In this document: one piece after another, positions 1-4,866 of the stretch
Layout: every line of letters begins with the position of its first letter
Position numbering within the stretch: the stretch's first letter is position 1
Assembly (NCBI GenBank): GCA_028875955.1
Contig: JAGWTX010000141.1
Location: 1-6,504, forward strand
DNA from: Bacteroidota bacterium
GTDB lineage: Bacteria; Bacteroidota; Bacteroidia; Chitinophagales; Chitinophagaceae
Length of the DNA stretch: 6,504 nucleotides
Direction of reading: 5' to 3'
Position numbers and translations under genes: made by a program
The notes under the pieces: model-generated
What the model was told of the DNA's origin: nothing
Seen by the model: only the letters and a program-made list of their open reading frames with translations
Databases searched by the model: none

Positions 1-438
1 ACTGCCGAATATCTTCCCGACTGGAACAAACTGGATAAGATCGGTCATCATACCCTCACCCGTTTGTTTTTTATGGTGGGTTATACAAGTTTCTATGTGG
101 CCTTCGCGCCTTCCTATATCTGGTTTCTGTTATTGCCCATCCATTTCCTGATGGGGCCCATACAGGGAGCGATCGTCAACTGGTGTGGCCATAAATATGG
201 CTACAGCAATTATGACAATGGCGATCAATCCAAAAATACGTCTCCCTGGGGCATCCTGCTGATGGGTGAACTATTCCAGAACAACCATCACTTTGCCAAG
301 AACGATGCCAATTTTGCCAAGAAATGGTATGAGTTTGATTTGACCTATTGCATCATGCTGGGTCTGCATTCGCTGCGGATCATTGAGCTGGTCGACAAAA
401 AACGAAAAGTGATTCCCGTTCCCGTTTACAACAGCTGA
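1..438 (+). CDS. Membrane fatty-acid (acyl-CoA-type) desaturase, C-terminal part; 5' end outside window
   Basis: The frame is open from base 1 to the TGA at 436-438, giving 145 residues with no true start in the window. The family consists of membrane-bound di-iron enzymes that put a double bond into acyl chains using O2 and an electron donor. Visible features are a hydrophobic stretch at about residues 22-58, likely membrane segments, then NWCGHKYGY, whose Asn (codon 178-180) and His (190-192) fit the NxxxH motif of stearoyl-CoA-type desaturases. Next comes GELFQNNHH at about 268-291, matching the third histidine box. The first His of the usual HxxHH is Gln here (277-279), so the box reads QNNHH. 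The tail after the box is soluble and basic (DKKRKV). recO follows 60 bp downstream on the same strand. The family call is firm; the exact substrate and double-bond position are not visible. Confidence 0.87.
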   Translation, partial: TAEYLPDWNKLDKIGHHTLTRLFFMVGYTSFYVAFAPSYIWFLLLPIHFLMGPIQGAIVNWCGHKYGYSNYDNGDQSKNTSPWGILLMGELFQNNHHFAKNDANFAKKWYEFDLTYCIMLGLHSLRIIELVDKKRKVIPVPVYNS

Positions 439-468
439 GTTTTGTTTACCGGCGCATACCCCAAGGTT

Positions 469-482
469 CTGTAATTTTACAG
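469..482. promoter_or_regulatory. Short inverted repeat just upstream of recO
   Basis: CTGTAA (469-474) and TTACAG (477-482) are perfect 6-bp inverted arms separated by TT, ending 16 bp before the recO ATG. An imperfect -7-like box, TAATTTTA (472-479), overlaps it. The palindrome could be an operator or chance; no regulator can be named. No strong -33 partner at the usual spacing is present. Confidence 0.25.
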
Positions 483-498
483 TCACTCAGTTTTTTGC

Positions 499-1236
499 AT
501 GATCCACACTACCAAGGGCATTGTATTGCGTACGGTTAAATATGGTGATACCAGTATCATCACCACCGTCTATACCGAATTATTCGGGATACAGAGCTAT
601 ATCGTAAAGGGTGTGCGGCAAAGTAGTAAGACCTCTGCCGGCAAGGCAGGTTTTTTTCAGCCCGCCGCCCTGCTGGATATGGAAGTGTACCACAACGAAC
701 AAAAGCAATTGCAATTCATAAAAGAGTATCAGTGGAGTTATCTGTATGAGCGGGTAATGTTTGATGTGGTAAGAAATACGGTGGCCATGTTTGTGATCGA
801 GCTGGCGCAGCACAGCCTCAAAGAACCCGAAGCCAACCCGGAAATGTTTTACCTGATCGAAGATTCGCTGAAACAACTGGACAGGGGCAATGATACGCTC
901 TGTGGAAACCTGCCCTTGTATTTTACCTTGCAGCTTGCTGCCCAGCTGGGTTTTCAGATCCAGGGAAAATACGGAAAGGAAACACCGGTACTCGATCTGC
1001 AGGAAGGACAATTCACCCGCGACATCCCCGTACATCCCTATTACCTGGAAGATGAGCTGGCTTCCCTCACATCCGATTTATCCAACCTGACTTTTTACAA
1101 CGACCTCGAAACCCTCTCCCTCAACCGGGCCAAACGAAAAGCCCTTCTCCAGTCCTACCAAACCTTTCTCTCCCTCCACATTGCCGACTTCGGTGAGATG
1201 CGGAGTTTTGCGATTTTGCAGGAAATACTGGCTTAA
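499..1236 (+). CDS. recO: DNA repair protein RecO
   Basis: RecO is a cytoplasmic recombination mediator of the RecFOR pathway. It binds single-stranded DNA and SSB, anneals strands and, with RecR, helps load RecA at gaps. The 245-residue product has the usual family length. It opens with the typical N-terminal OB-fold pattern, MIHTTKGIVLRTVKYGDTS, followed by the strand-rich segment with GIQSYIVKGVRQ (about 30-41) and QPAALLDMEV (about 54-63). The remainder, about 80-245, is helical. Only one Cys (residue 135) is present, so the four-Cys zinc site found in some RecO proteins is absent. The ATG at 499 is chosen because the family's N-terminal motif begins there. No Shine-Dalgarno is visible, as is normal in Bacteroidota. 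It lies between the desaturase and a convergent amidohydrolase and may be co-transcribed with the desaturase. Confidence 0.93.
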   Translation: MIHTTKGIVLRTVKYGDTSIITTVYTELFGIQSYIVKGVRQSSKTSAGKAGFFQPAALLDMEVYHNEQKQLQFIKEYQWSYLYERVMFDVVRNTVAMFVIELAQHSLKEPEANPEMFYLIEDSLKQLDRGNDTLCGNLPLYFTLQLAAQLGFQIQGKYGKETPVLDLQEGQFTRDIPVHPYYLEDELASLTSDLSNLTFYNDLETLSLNRAKRKALLQSYQTFLSLHIADFGEMRSFAILQEILA

Positions 1237-1245
1237 CAGCCTTTT

Positions 1246-1270
1246 GGTTTGGCGTTTGGGGTTTGGCGTT
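1246..1270 (+). repeat. TTTGGCG/TTTGGGG 7-nt-period repeat, copy 1 (left arm)
   Basis: Immediately after recO the sequence runs as 7-nt units TTTGGCG, TTTGGGG, TTTGGCG from 1248. A decayed G/T-rich tail continues to about 1293. Bases 1248-1270 match the reverse complement of 1371-1393 with a single mismatch, so this is the left arm of a large inverted repeat with a 100-bp spacer. Nothing in the spacer looks coding. Confidence 0.8.
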
Positions 1271-1370
1271 GTTATTGGTTGATGGGTTGTTTGTAGATTG
1301 AAGACTGTCGATGCGTAGACGTTTAAAAAGTTTAGCCTATAAAAGTCGAATATTTTCCTGTGTAATTGCT

Positions 1371-1401
1371 AACCCCAAACCCCAAACGCCAAACCCCAAA
1401 C
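1371..1401 (-). repeat. TTTGGGG/TTTGGCG 7-nt-period repeat, copy 2 (right arm, inverted)
   Basis: Read on the + strand this is AACCCC, AAACCCC, AAACGCC, AAACCCC, AAAC: the same 7-nt-period unit as 1246-1270 in opposite orientation. It lies 22 bp beyond the 3' end of the minus-strand amidohydrolase, so each of the two convergent genes runs into one arm. No conventional GC-stem plus T-tract terminator is seen in this 186-bp gap. The paired arms could serve as a two-way transcript end, but that is inference. Confidence 0.8.
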
Positions 1402-1422
1402 TTCCCCTATCTGCACAAAATA

Positions 1423-2610
1423 TCACAGTACTCTAACAACCTTAGCATAATCTGTGCTACTCTCCAATCCTAAGATATTTATTACCCCCGGCGTTTTCCC
1501 TGCCTCAAAACTCCCTAAGCTCCCATCCATCTGCAGGGCCTGTGCGCCGTTGAGGGTGGCCCAGGTGAGGAGTTCGGGGATGGGGAGATGGGGGAAATGT
1601 TTCAGGAGGGTTTTGATTTCATCCAGTATGCTCAGGCTGTGGTTGCTGGCGAGGCTATCGGTGCCGAGTACGATTCTGGCATCCTGTTGCCTGAGCAGTT
1701 CAACCGGGGGCAGTCGTTGTTCAATGTACTGGTTGGCATTGATGCAGAGACACCAGTTGATATGGTCTGAAACCGATGCCGCATATTGAATATCCGCTTC
1801 CTGCGTAAATGTATTGTGTACGAGCAGGATCTGGGCAGCTTCTTTCATGTTTGCCAAATAGGATTGCAGACTGCTTTTCCCGGTGGGTTGAAAAAAGGAG
1901 GTATCCATCTGCATCATCTGGTACATCCGCATAAAATCGCCTTCCTTGTTTTTGAAAAGACTGTCTTCAAATGCCGTTTCCTGGTTATGGATGGTGACGG
2001 TTTGCCGATTGAAAAAAGGTTGGATCAGTTTCCAGAGATTGTCTGATACGGAATAAGGTGCGTGAGGGGAGAGGGAGGTTTGGGGTTTGGGGTTGGGGGT
2101 TTGGGGTTGGGTTAGTTGTTGGAAGGCCTGATAGTATTCGTAGGATGTATCAAAACGGCTTTGGGCTGCGGGAGGGAGAAAGCCGGTTACTTCCACAAAA
2201 TTATAATAGGCCATCCGGCCTTTTTGCTTTTGGGGAACTGTCAGGGTATTGTTACAGATATCGCCAACGGCCACGATGCCATGGGTTAGCATATCGGTTT
2301 CCGCACGATCGATGGCATCCAGGATGGCTTCTTCGGGAAAATGGCGGTCTTTCACCACCGAAAAAACAAAATCCACCAGACCGGTTTTTTCGGGAATCCG
2401 GTCCTGCATATGGCTCAGTTCAAGATGACAATGACAATTCACAAAACCGGGTGAGAGGATCCCGTCTATAGTTTGTATCCCTTCTCCCGCATCCGGTAAA
2501 GGAACAATGGCTTCAATGGTCCCGTCTTCCTGCGTAACCAGTACCTGGCTGTCATCCAGCATGGCCGAACCTGTAAATAACTGCGAAGACCGGAATTTTC
2601 GGAAACCCAT
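1423..2610 (-). CDS. Metal-dependent amidohydrolase, ATZ/TRZ/deaminase-like
   Basis: This 395-residue cytoplasmic protein belongs to the amidohydrolase (TIM-barrel) superfamily, on the branch of chlorohydrolases and nucleoside or aminofutalosine-type deaminases that hydrolyse amino or chloro groups from ring compounds. The N-terminal beta region (about 1-50) leads to GFVNCHCHLELSH, with the metal-binding HxH at His60 and His62. Further marks are SPHAPYSV (His183), the IHNQE motif (His208, Glu211), LLVHNTF (His265) and the metal-ligand GTDSLASN (Asp318). NGAQAL at 354-359 is typical of the C-terminal end. The full active-site set is therefore present. Residues 167-178 (TQPQTPNPKPQT) are encoded by a G/T-repeat copy and look like an extra loop just before SPHAPYSV. 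The start at 2610 is supported by N-terminal family fit and a -7 box directly upstream. The substrate is unknown; aminofutalosine deaminase is possible, but no menaquinone genes are nearby. Confidence 0.87.
   Translation of the reverse strand: MGFRKFRSSQLFTGSAMLDDSQVLVTQEDGTIEAIVPLPDAGEGIQTIDGILSPGFVNCHCHLELSHMQDRIPEKTGLVDFVFSVVKDRHFPEEAILDAIDRAETDMLTHGIVAVGDICNNTLTVPQKQKGRMAYYNFVEVTGFLPPAAQSRFDTSYEYYQAFQQLTQPQTPNPKPQTSLSPHAPYSVSDNLWKLIQPFFNRQTVTIHNQETAFEDSLFKNKEGDFMRMYQMMQMDTSFFQPTGKSSLQSYLANMKEAAQILLVHNTFTQEADIQYAASVSDHINWCLCINANQYIEQRLPPVELLRQQDARIVLGTDSLASNHSLSILDEIKTLLKHFPHLPIPELLTWATLNGAQALQMDGSLGSFEAGKTPGVINILGLESSTDYAKVVRVL
2077..2113 (+). repeat. TTTGGGG-type repeat, copy 3, inside the amidohydrolase gene
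   Basis: The + strand carries G-runs at 2082-2085, 2089-2092, 2095-2099, 2103-2106 and 2109-2111, separated by TT or TTT. This is the same unit as the intergenic copies. Read on the minus strand it encodes residues 167-178, a Pro/Gln/Thr-rich stretch. The reading frame stays open with intact family motifs on both sides, so the element sits in frame. The five G-runs with 2-3-nt loops also meet the usual pattern for a G-quadruplex. Confidence 0.8.
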
Positions 2611-2614
2611 GCTG

Positions 2615-2622
2615 CAAATATA
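2615..2622 (-). promoter_or_regulatory. Bacteroidota -7 box for the amidohydrolase, probably giving a leaderless mRNA
   Basis: The minus strand reads TATATTTG, a perfect match to TAnnTTTG, ending only 4 bp before the ATG at 2610. Transcription would then start at or within a few bases of the start codon. A clear TTTG -33 element at about 19-22 bp upstream is not seen, which lowers confidence. Confidence 0.5.
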
Positions 2623-2650
2623 TTCAACCCCGGGGGTTTAGCCATGAATC

Positions 2651-2670
2651 CCGGATCTGTCCTGATCCGG
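2651..2670. other. Hairpin with 7-bp perfect stem in the divergent gap
   Basis: CCGGATC (2651-2657) and GATCCGG (2664-2670) are perfect inverted arms with a 6-nt loop. No T-tract follows on either strand, so it is not a classical terminator. It lies in the left half of the 335-bp gap between the amidohydrolase and rplM. No coding sequence is apparent in that gap. Confidence 0.5.
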
Positions 2671-2710
2671 CCAAATGGAACAGGAGGGGGATGCCGGAAG
2701 CCGGAAAACA

Positions 2711-2765
2711 GGCGGGTTTCGGATAACCCGATCCCTGAAATCCGCCAATCAGGCTGTTTTCAGGG
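2711..2765. other. Two overlapping, mutually exclusive hairpins in the divergent gap
   Basis: Hairpin A pairs GGCGGGTTTC (2711-2720) with GAAATCCGCC (2737-2746), with one G-T wobble. It continues inward with GGAT (2721-2724) and ATCC (2731-2734) around the loop AACCCG. Hairpin B pairs CCCTGAAA (2733-2740) with TTTCAGGG (2758-2765), perfect over 8 bp. Both need bases 2733-2740, so only one can form at a time. The function is unknown. It lies upstream of the likely rplM promoter and would be transcribed only from a start to the right on the minus strand or from read-through on the plus strand. Confidence 0.5.
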
Positions 2766-2845
2766 TCCTATGAAAAATAAGTGGTAAAATTATTATTGAA
2801 AATCAATGAATTGCAAAGGTGCTCGGTAAAATACTTTCTAAATAC

Positions 2846-2877
2846 TTGGAAAATAGTCCTGTCTGCTATTACCTTCG
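2846..2877 (+). promoter_or_regulatory. Likely promoter for the rplM-rpsI-rpsB-tsf cluster
   Basis: TACCTTCG at 2870-2877 differs from the Bacteroidota -7 consensus TAnnTTTG at one base. A TTG at 2846-2848 (within CTTGG) lies 21 bp upstream, at a fitting distance for the -33 element. Transcription would start at about 2881-2884, leaving a leader of about 60 nt before the rplM ATG. Confidence 0.5.
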
Positions 2878-2880
2878 CCG

Positions 2881-2945
2881 TCCGAAAATTATCGGGAATA
2901 TTAGAACCAGCGGGATAGCGCGGGTTTCATTTAAAAAGAAATATT
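2881..2945 (+). promoter_or_regulatory. Structured 5' leader of rplM, candidate ribosomal-protein autoregulatory RNA
   Basis: Two small stem-loops precede the ATG: CCGA (2882-2885) with TCGG (2892-2895), and a larger one at 2904-2928 built from GAACC and GGTTTC-type outer pairing plus an inner GCG (2910-2912) with CGC (2919-2921) around GGATAG. The last 17 bases before the ATG are A/T-rich and single-stranded, as expected for initiation without a Shine-Dalgarno. L13 leaders that bind their own protein are known in other bacteria. Assigning that role here is inference. Confidence 0.35.
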
Positions 2946-3389
2946 ATGAGTAAACTTCATTTCAGCACCAAGCATGCAAACGCGGCTACCGTTCAGCACA
3001 ACTGGTATGTGGTTGACGGTACTAATCAAACCGTAGGACGTATTGCTTCCAAAATTGCTGCTGTTCTTCGTGGAAAGAACAAAGCCTATTACACTCCCCA
3101 TGTTGATTGCGGAGACTATGTGATCGTTATCAATGCCGAGAAAGTGGTATTTACCGGCAATAAGTTCGAGCAGAAACAGTACATCAACTTCTCTGGTTAT
3201 CCAGGGGGTAAGAAGGAAGAAGCTGCGGAAGACCTGATCAGACGCCGTCCAGAAGTGATCATGGAAAGAGCCGTAAAAGGCATGCTTCCCAAAAACCGCC
3301 TGGGTCGCAAGATGATCAAGAAAATGTTTGTGTATGCAGGTGCAGCACATCCACACAGTGCACAACAACCAAAGGACTTAAAATTTTAA
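2946..3389 (+). CDS. rplM: 50S ribosomal protein L13 (uL13)
   Basis: L13 is an early-assembling large-subunit protein that binds 23S rRNA. The product has 147 residues, against about 142 in E. coli. The core begins with WYVVDGTNQTVGRIASKIA (about 20-38) and LRGKNKAYYTPHVDCGDYV (about 41-59). It continues through NAEKVVFTGNKF and the family signature FSGYPGGKK (82-90) with RRPEVIMERAVKGMLPKNRLGR (about 100-121). The start at 2946 gives a short N-terminal extension before the core, common in this phylum, and is preceded by an A-rich stretch rather than a Shine-Dalgarno. It is the first gene of a four-gene translation cluster, and rpsI begins 42 bp after its stop. Confidence 0.97.
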   Translation: MSKLHFSTKHANAATVQHNWYVVDGTNQTVGRIASKIAAVLRGKNKAYYTPHVDCGDYVIVINAEKVVFTGNKFEQKQYINFSGYPGGKKEEAAEDLIRRRPEVIMERAVKGMLPKNRLGRKMIKKMFVYAGAAHPHSAQQPKDLKF

Positions 3390-3395
3390 ATCATT

Positions 3396-3414
3396 GCTTT
3401 GCGTTAAGCAAAGT
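3396..3414 (+). other. Hairpin between rplM and rpsI
   Basis: CTTTGC (3397-3402) pairs perfectly with GCAAAG (3408-3413) around the 5-nt loop GTTAA, and a G-T wobble extends it by one pair. It occupies the middle of the 42-bp gap and ends 18 bp before the rpsI ATG. There is no T-tract after it. It may be an mRNA processing or stability element, or may tune initiation of S9. Confidence 0.5.
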
Positions 3415-3431
3415 GCATCAAGCATAATACA

Positions 3432-3821
3432 ATGGAAAAACAAAAAAATGCAGTTGGTCGCCGTAAAGAAGCTGTAACCCGCGTATTTGTCAGCAAGGGT
3501 GATGGTAAGATTACTGTGAACGACAAAGATTACAAAGCTTATTTTCCGCTCGTTTATTTACAGAACCAGGTGGAAGCTCCCCTGAAAACTGCTGATATGC
3601 TGGGCAAACTGGACATTGTGATCAATGCCCAGGGTGGTGGATTAAAAGGCCAGGCTGAAGCAGCCAAACTGGGTATTGCGCGTGCATTGCTCGAGGTGAA
3701 TGCTGAATTCCGTCCTGCACTGAAAGCTGCCGGTCAACTGAAACGTGATCCACGTGGTGTTGAGCGTAAGAAATTCGGTCACAAGAAAGCACGTAGAAGC
3801 TTCCAGTTCAGTAAACGTTAA
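3432..3821 (+). CDS. rpsI: 30S ribosomal protein S9 (uS9)
   Basis: S9 sits in the small-subunit head, and its C-terminal tail reaches the P-site tRNA. The product is 129 residues, the usual length. It shows the N-terminal AVGRRKEAVTRVFV (7-20), the central signature GGGLKGQAEAAKLGIARAL (68-86), and the basic tail RDPRGVERKKFGHKKARR ending in FSKR, with the conserved Lys-Arg at the very end. The ATG at 3432 follows an A-rich region (AGCATAATACA) without a Shine-Dalgarno. It is paired with rplM, as in most bacteria, and is separated from rpsB by a 142-bp gap that carries a repeat and hairpin element. Confidence 0.97.
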   Translation: MEKQKNAVGRRKEAVTRVFVSKGDGKITVNDKDYKAYFPLVYLQNQVEAPLKTADMLGKLDIVINAQGGGLKGQAEAAKLGIARALLEVNAEFRPALKAAGQLKRDPRGVERKKFGHKKARRSFQFSKR

Positions 3822-3827
3822 TTCACC

Positions 3828-3887
3828 GTTTGGGGTCCCGCTATTCGCGGGATCTTCGCTTCGCTACGATTTGGGGTTTGGAGTTTG
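3828..3887 (+). repeat. Composite element: G/T repeat interrupted by a GC hairpin, between rpsI and rpsB
   Basis: GTTTGGGG (3828-3835) is followed directly by the hairpin TCCCGC (3836-3841), loop TATTC, GCGGGA (3847-3852). Next comes a TTCGCTTCGCT tract (3855-3865), and then the G/T unit resumes as TTTGGGG, TTTGGAG, TTTG (3870-3887). The outer parts belong to the same repeat family as 1246-1270, 1371-1401 and 2077-2113. The remaining gap to the rpsB ATG (3888-3963) is A/T-rich, with short recurring words such as AAATCAT and ACAATCA, and looks like an unstructured translation leader. Confidence 0.7.
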
Positions 3888-3963
3888 TAGTTATCCTTAC
3901 AATCACAGACATCAAATCATAAACGACAGACAATTTATTCAAATCATCACAATCATAAATAAG

Positions 3964-4866
3964 ATGGAAAATAGCACTTCATTACAACAACAACTGCTGG
4001 AGGCCGGAGTACACTTTGGTCACCTGAAAAAGAAGTGGAATCCAAAAATGTTGCCTTACATTTTTGCAGAGAAGAAAGGTATCCACATCATTGACCTGAA
4101 CAAGACCGTTGATCATCTGCAGGAAACCGCAGCTGCCATCAAGCAAATCGCGAAAAGCGGTAAGAAGATCATGTTTGTGGCTACCAAAAAACAAGCTAAG
4201 GAAATCGTTAGCGAATGCGCCAAGCGTGTAAACATGCCTTATGCAACCGAACGTTGGCTGGGTGGTATGCTGACCAATTTCAATACCGTTCGTAAGAGCG
4301 TTAAAAAAATGCAGAGCATCGAAAAAATGCTGGCAGACGGAAGTGCAGAGAGCCTGACCAAAAAAGAGCGTCTGACCTTATCACGTGATAAAGAGAAGAT
4401 GGAAAAAGTATTGGGTGGTATCGCCCAGCTGGGTCGTTTACCCGCCGCTTTATTCCTGGTGGATATCGGACATGAGCACATCGCCTTATCAGAAGCCAAG
4501 CGTTTGGGCATCACCACTTTTGGTATGGTAGATACCAACTGTGACCCAAACAAAGTTGATTTCGCGATTCCCGCGAATGATGATGCAACCAAATCCATTG
4601 CCATCATTACCAATTATATCGTTGCTGCCATTGCTGAAGGTCTGGCCGAGCGTCAGGCTTCCAAAGATGACGAAGAGTCTGAAGACAACAGCAACGAAAA
4701 CGAAGCCAAAGCACGTCGTCTGGAAGCGGAAGCACAATCTGAAGCCGCTCGTGGCGGAAGATCCCGCGGTGGTAACAGTCCGGCTGGCGGACCAGGTGGC
4801 GCACCAAAGCGTCGCGTACCAGGTGGTAGCCGTCGTCCTGCCGGTGGCGGTGGCGGAAGCCGATAG
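3964..4866 (+). CDS. rpsB: 30S ribosomal protein S2 (uS2) with extended Gly/Arg-rich C-terminus
   Basis: S2 binds the small-subunit head-body junction late in assembly and is needed for S1 docking where S1 is present. The product is 300 residues, against about 241 in E. coli. The conserved core includes LLEAGVHFGHLKKKWNPKM (11-29), RWLGGMLTNFNTVRKSVKK (97-115) and VDTNCDPNKVDFAIPANDDA (189-208). After about residue 232 an acidic segment (DDEESEDNSNENEA) leads into a tail rich in Gly, Arg and Pro, with RGGRSRGG and GGGGGSR at the end. The same frame is open upstream into rpsI, but the ATG at 3964 is chosen because family homology begins there (MENSTSLQQQLLEAG) and upstream starts would overlap rpsI. 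tsf follows after a structured 172-bp gap. Confidence 0.97.
   Translation: MENSTSLQQQLLEAGVHFGHLKKKWNPKMLPYIFAEKKGIHIIDLNKTVDHLQETAAAIKQIAKSGKKIMFVATKKQAKEIVSECAKRVNMPYATERWLGGMLTNFNTVRKSVKKMQSIEKMLADGSAESLTKKERLTLSRDKEKMEKVLGGIAQLGRLPAALFLVDIGHEHIALSEAKRLGITTFGMVDTNCDPNKVDFAIPANDDATKSIAIITNYIVAAIAEGLAERQASKDDEESEDNSNENEAKARRLEAEAQSEAARGGRSRGGNSPAGGPGGAPKRRVPGGSRRPAGGGGGSR

Noticed and set aside
580..1035. A 151-codon minus-strand open frame opposite recO
   Set aside because: It is fully antisense to recO, with no recognisable domain or promoter.
1246..1401. CRISPR array
   Set aside because: The G/T units are tandem 7-nt repeats and an inverted pair, without regular direct repeats separated by unique spacers, and no cas genes are present.
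1576..1594. Another G-run cluster as a further copy of the G/T repeat
   Set aside because: The G-runs here are separated by A-containing linkers (AT, AGAT), not TTT, and encode ordinary family sequence near residues 339-345 of the amidohydrolase.
2058..2471. A 137-codon plus-strand open frame opposite the amidohydrolase
   Set aside because: It is antisense to a gene with an intact active-site motif set, and its N-terminal part is just the G/T repeat translated (Gly/Val/Trp-rich).
2770..2787. A five-codon mini-ORF (MKNKW) upstream of rplM as a leader peptide
   Set aside because: It is too short, lies upstream of the likely promoter, and shows no codon pattern suggesting attenuation control.
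3745..3963. An in-frame upstream extension of rpsB that would begin inside rpsI
   Set aside because: The translated extension overlaps the rpsI tail and the repeat and hairpin element and has no S2 similarity. S2 homology starts at the ATG at 3964.
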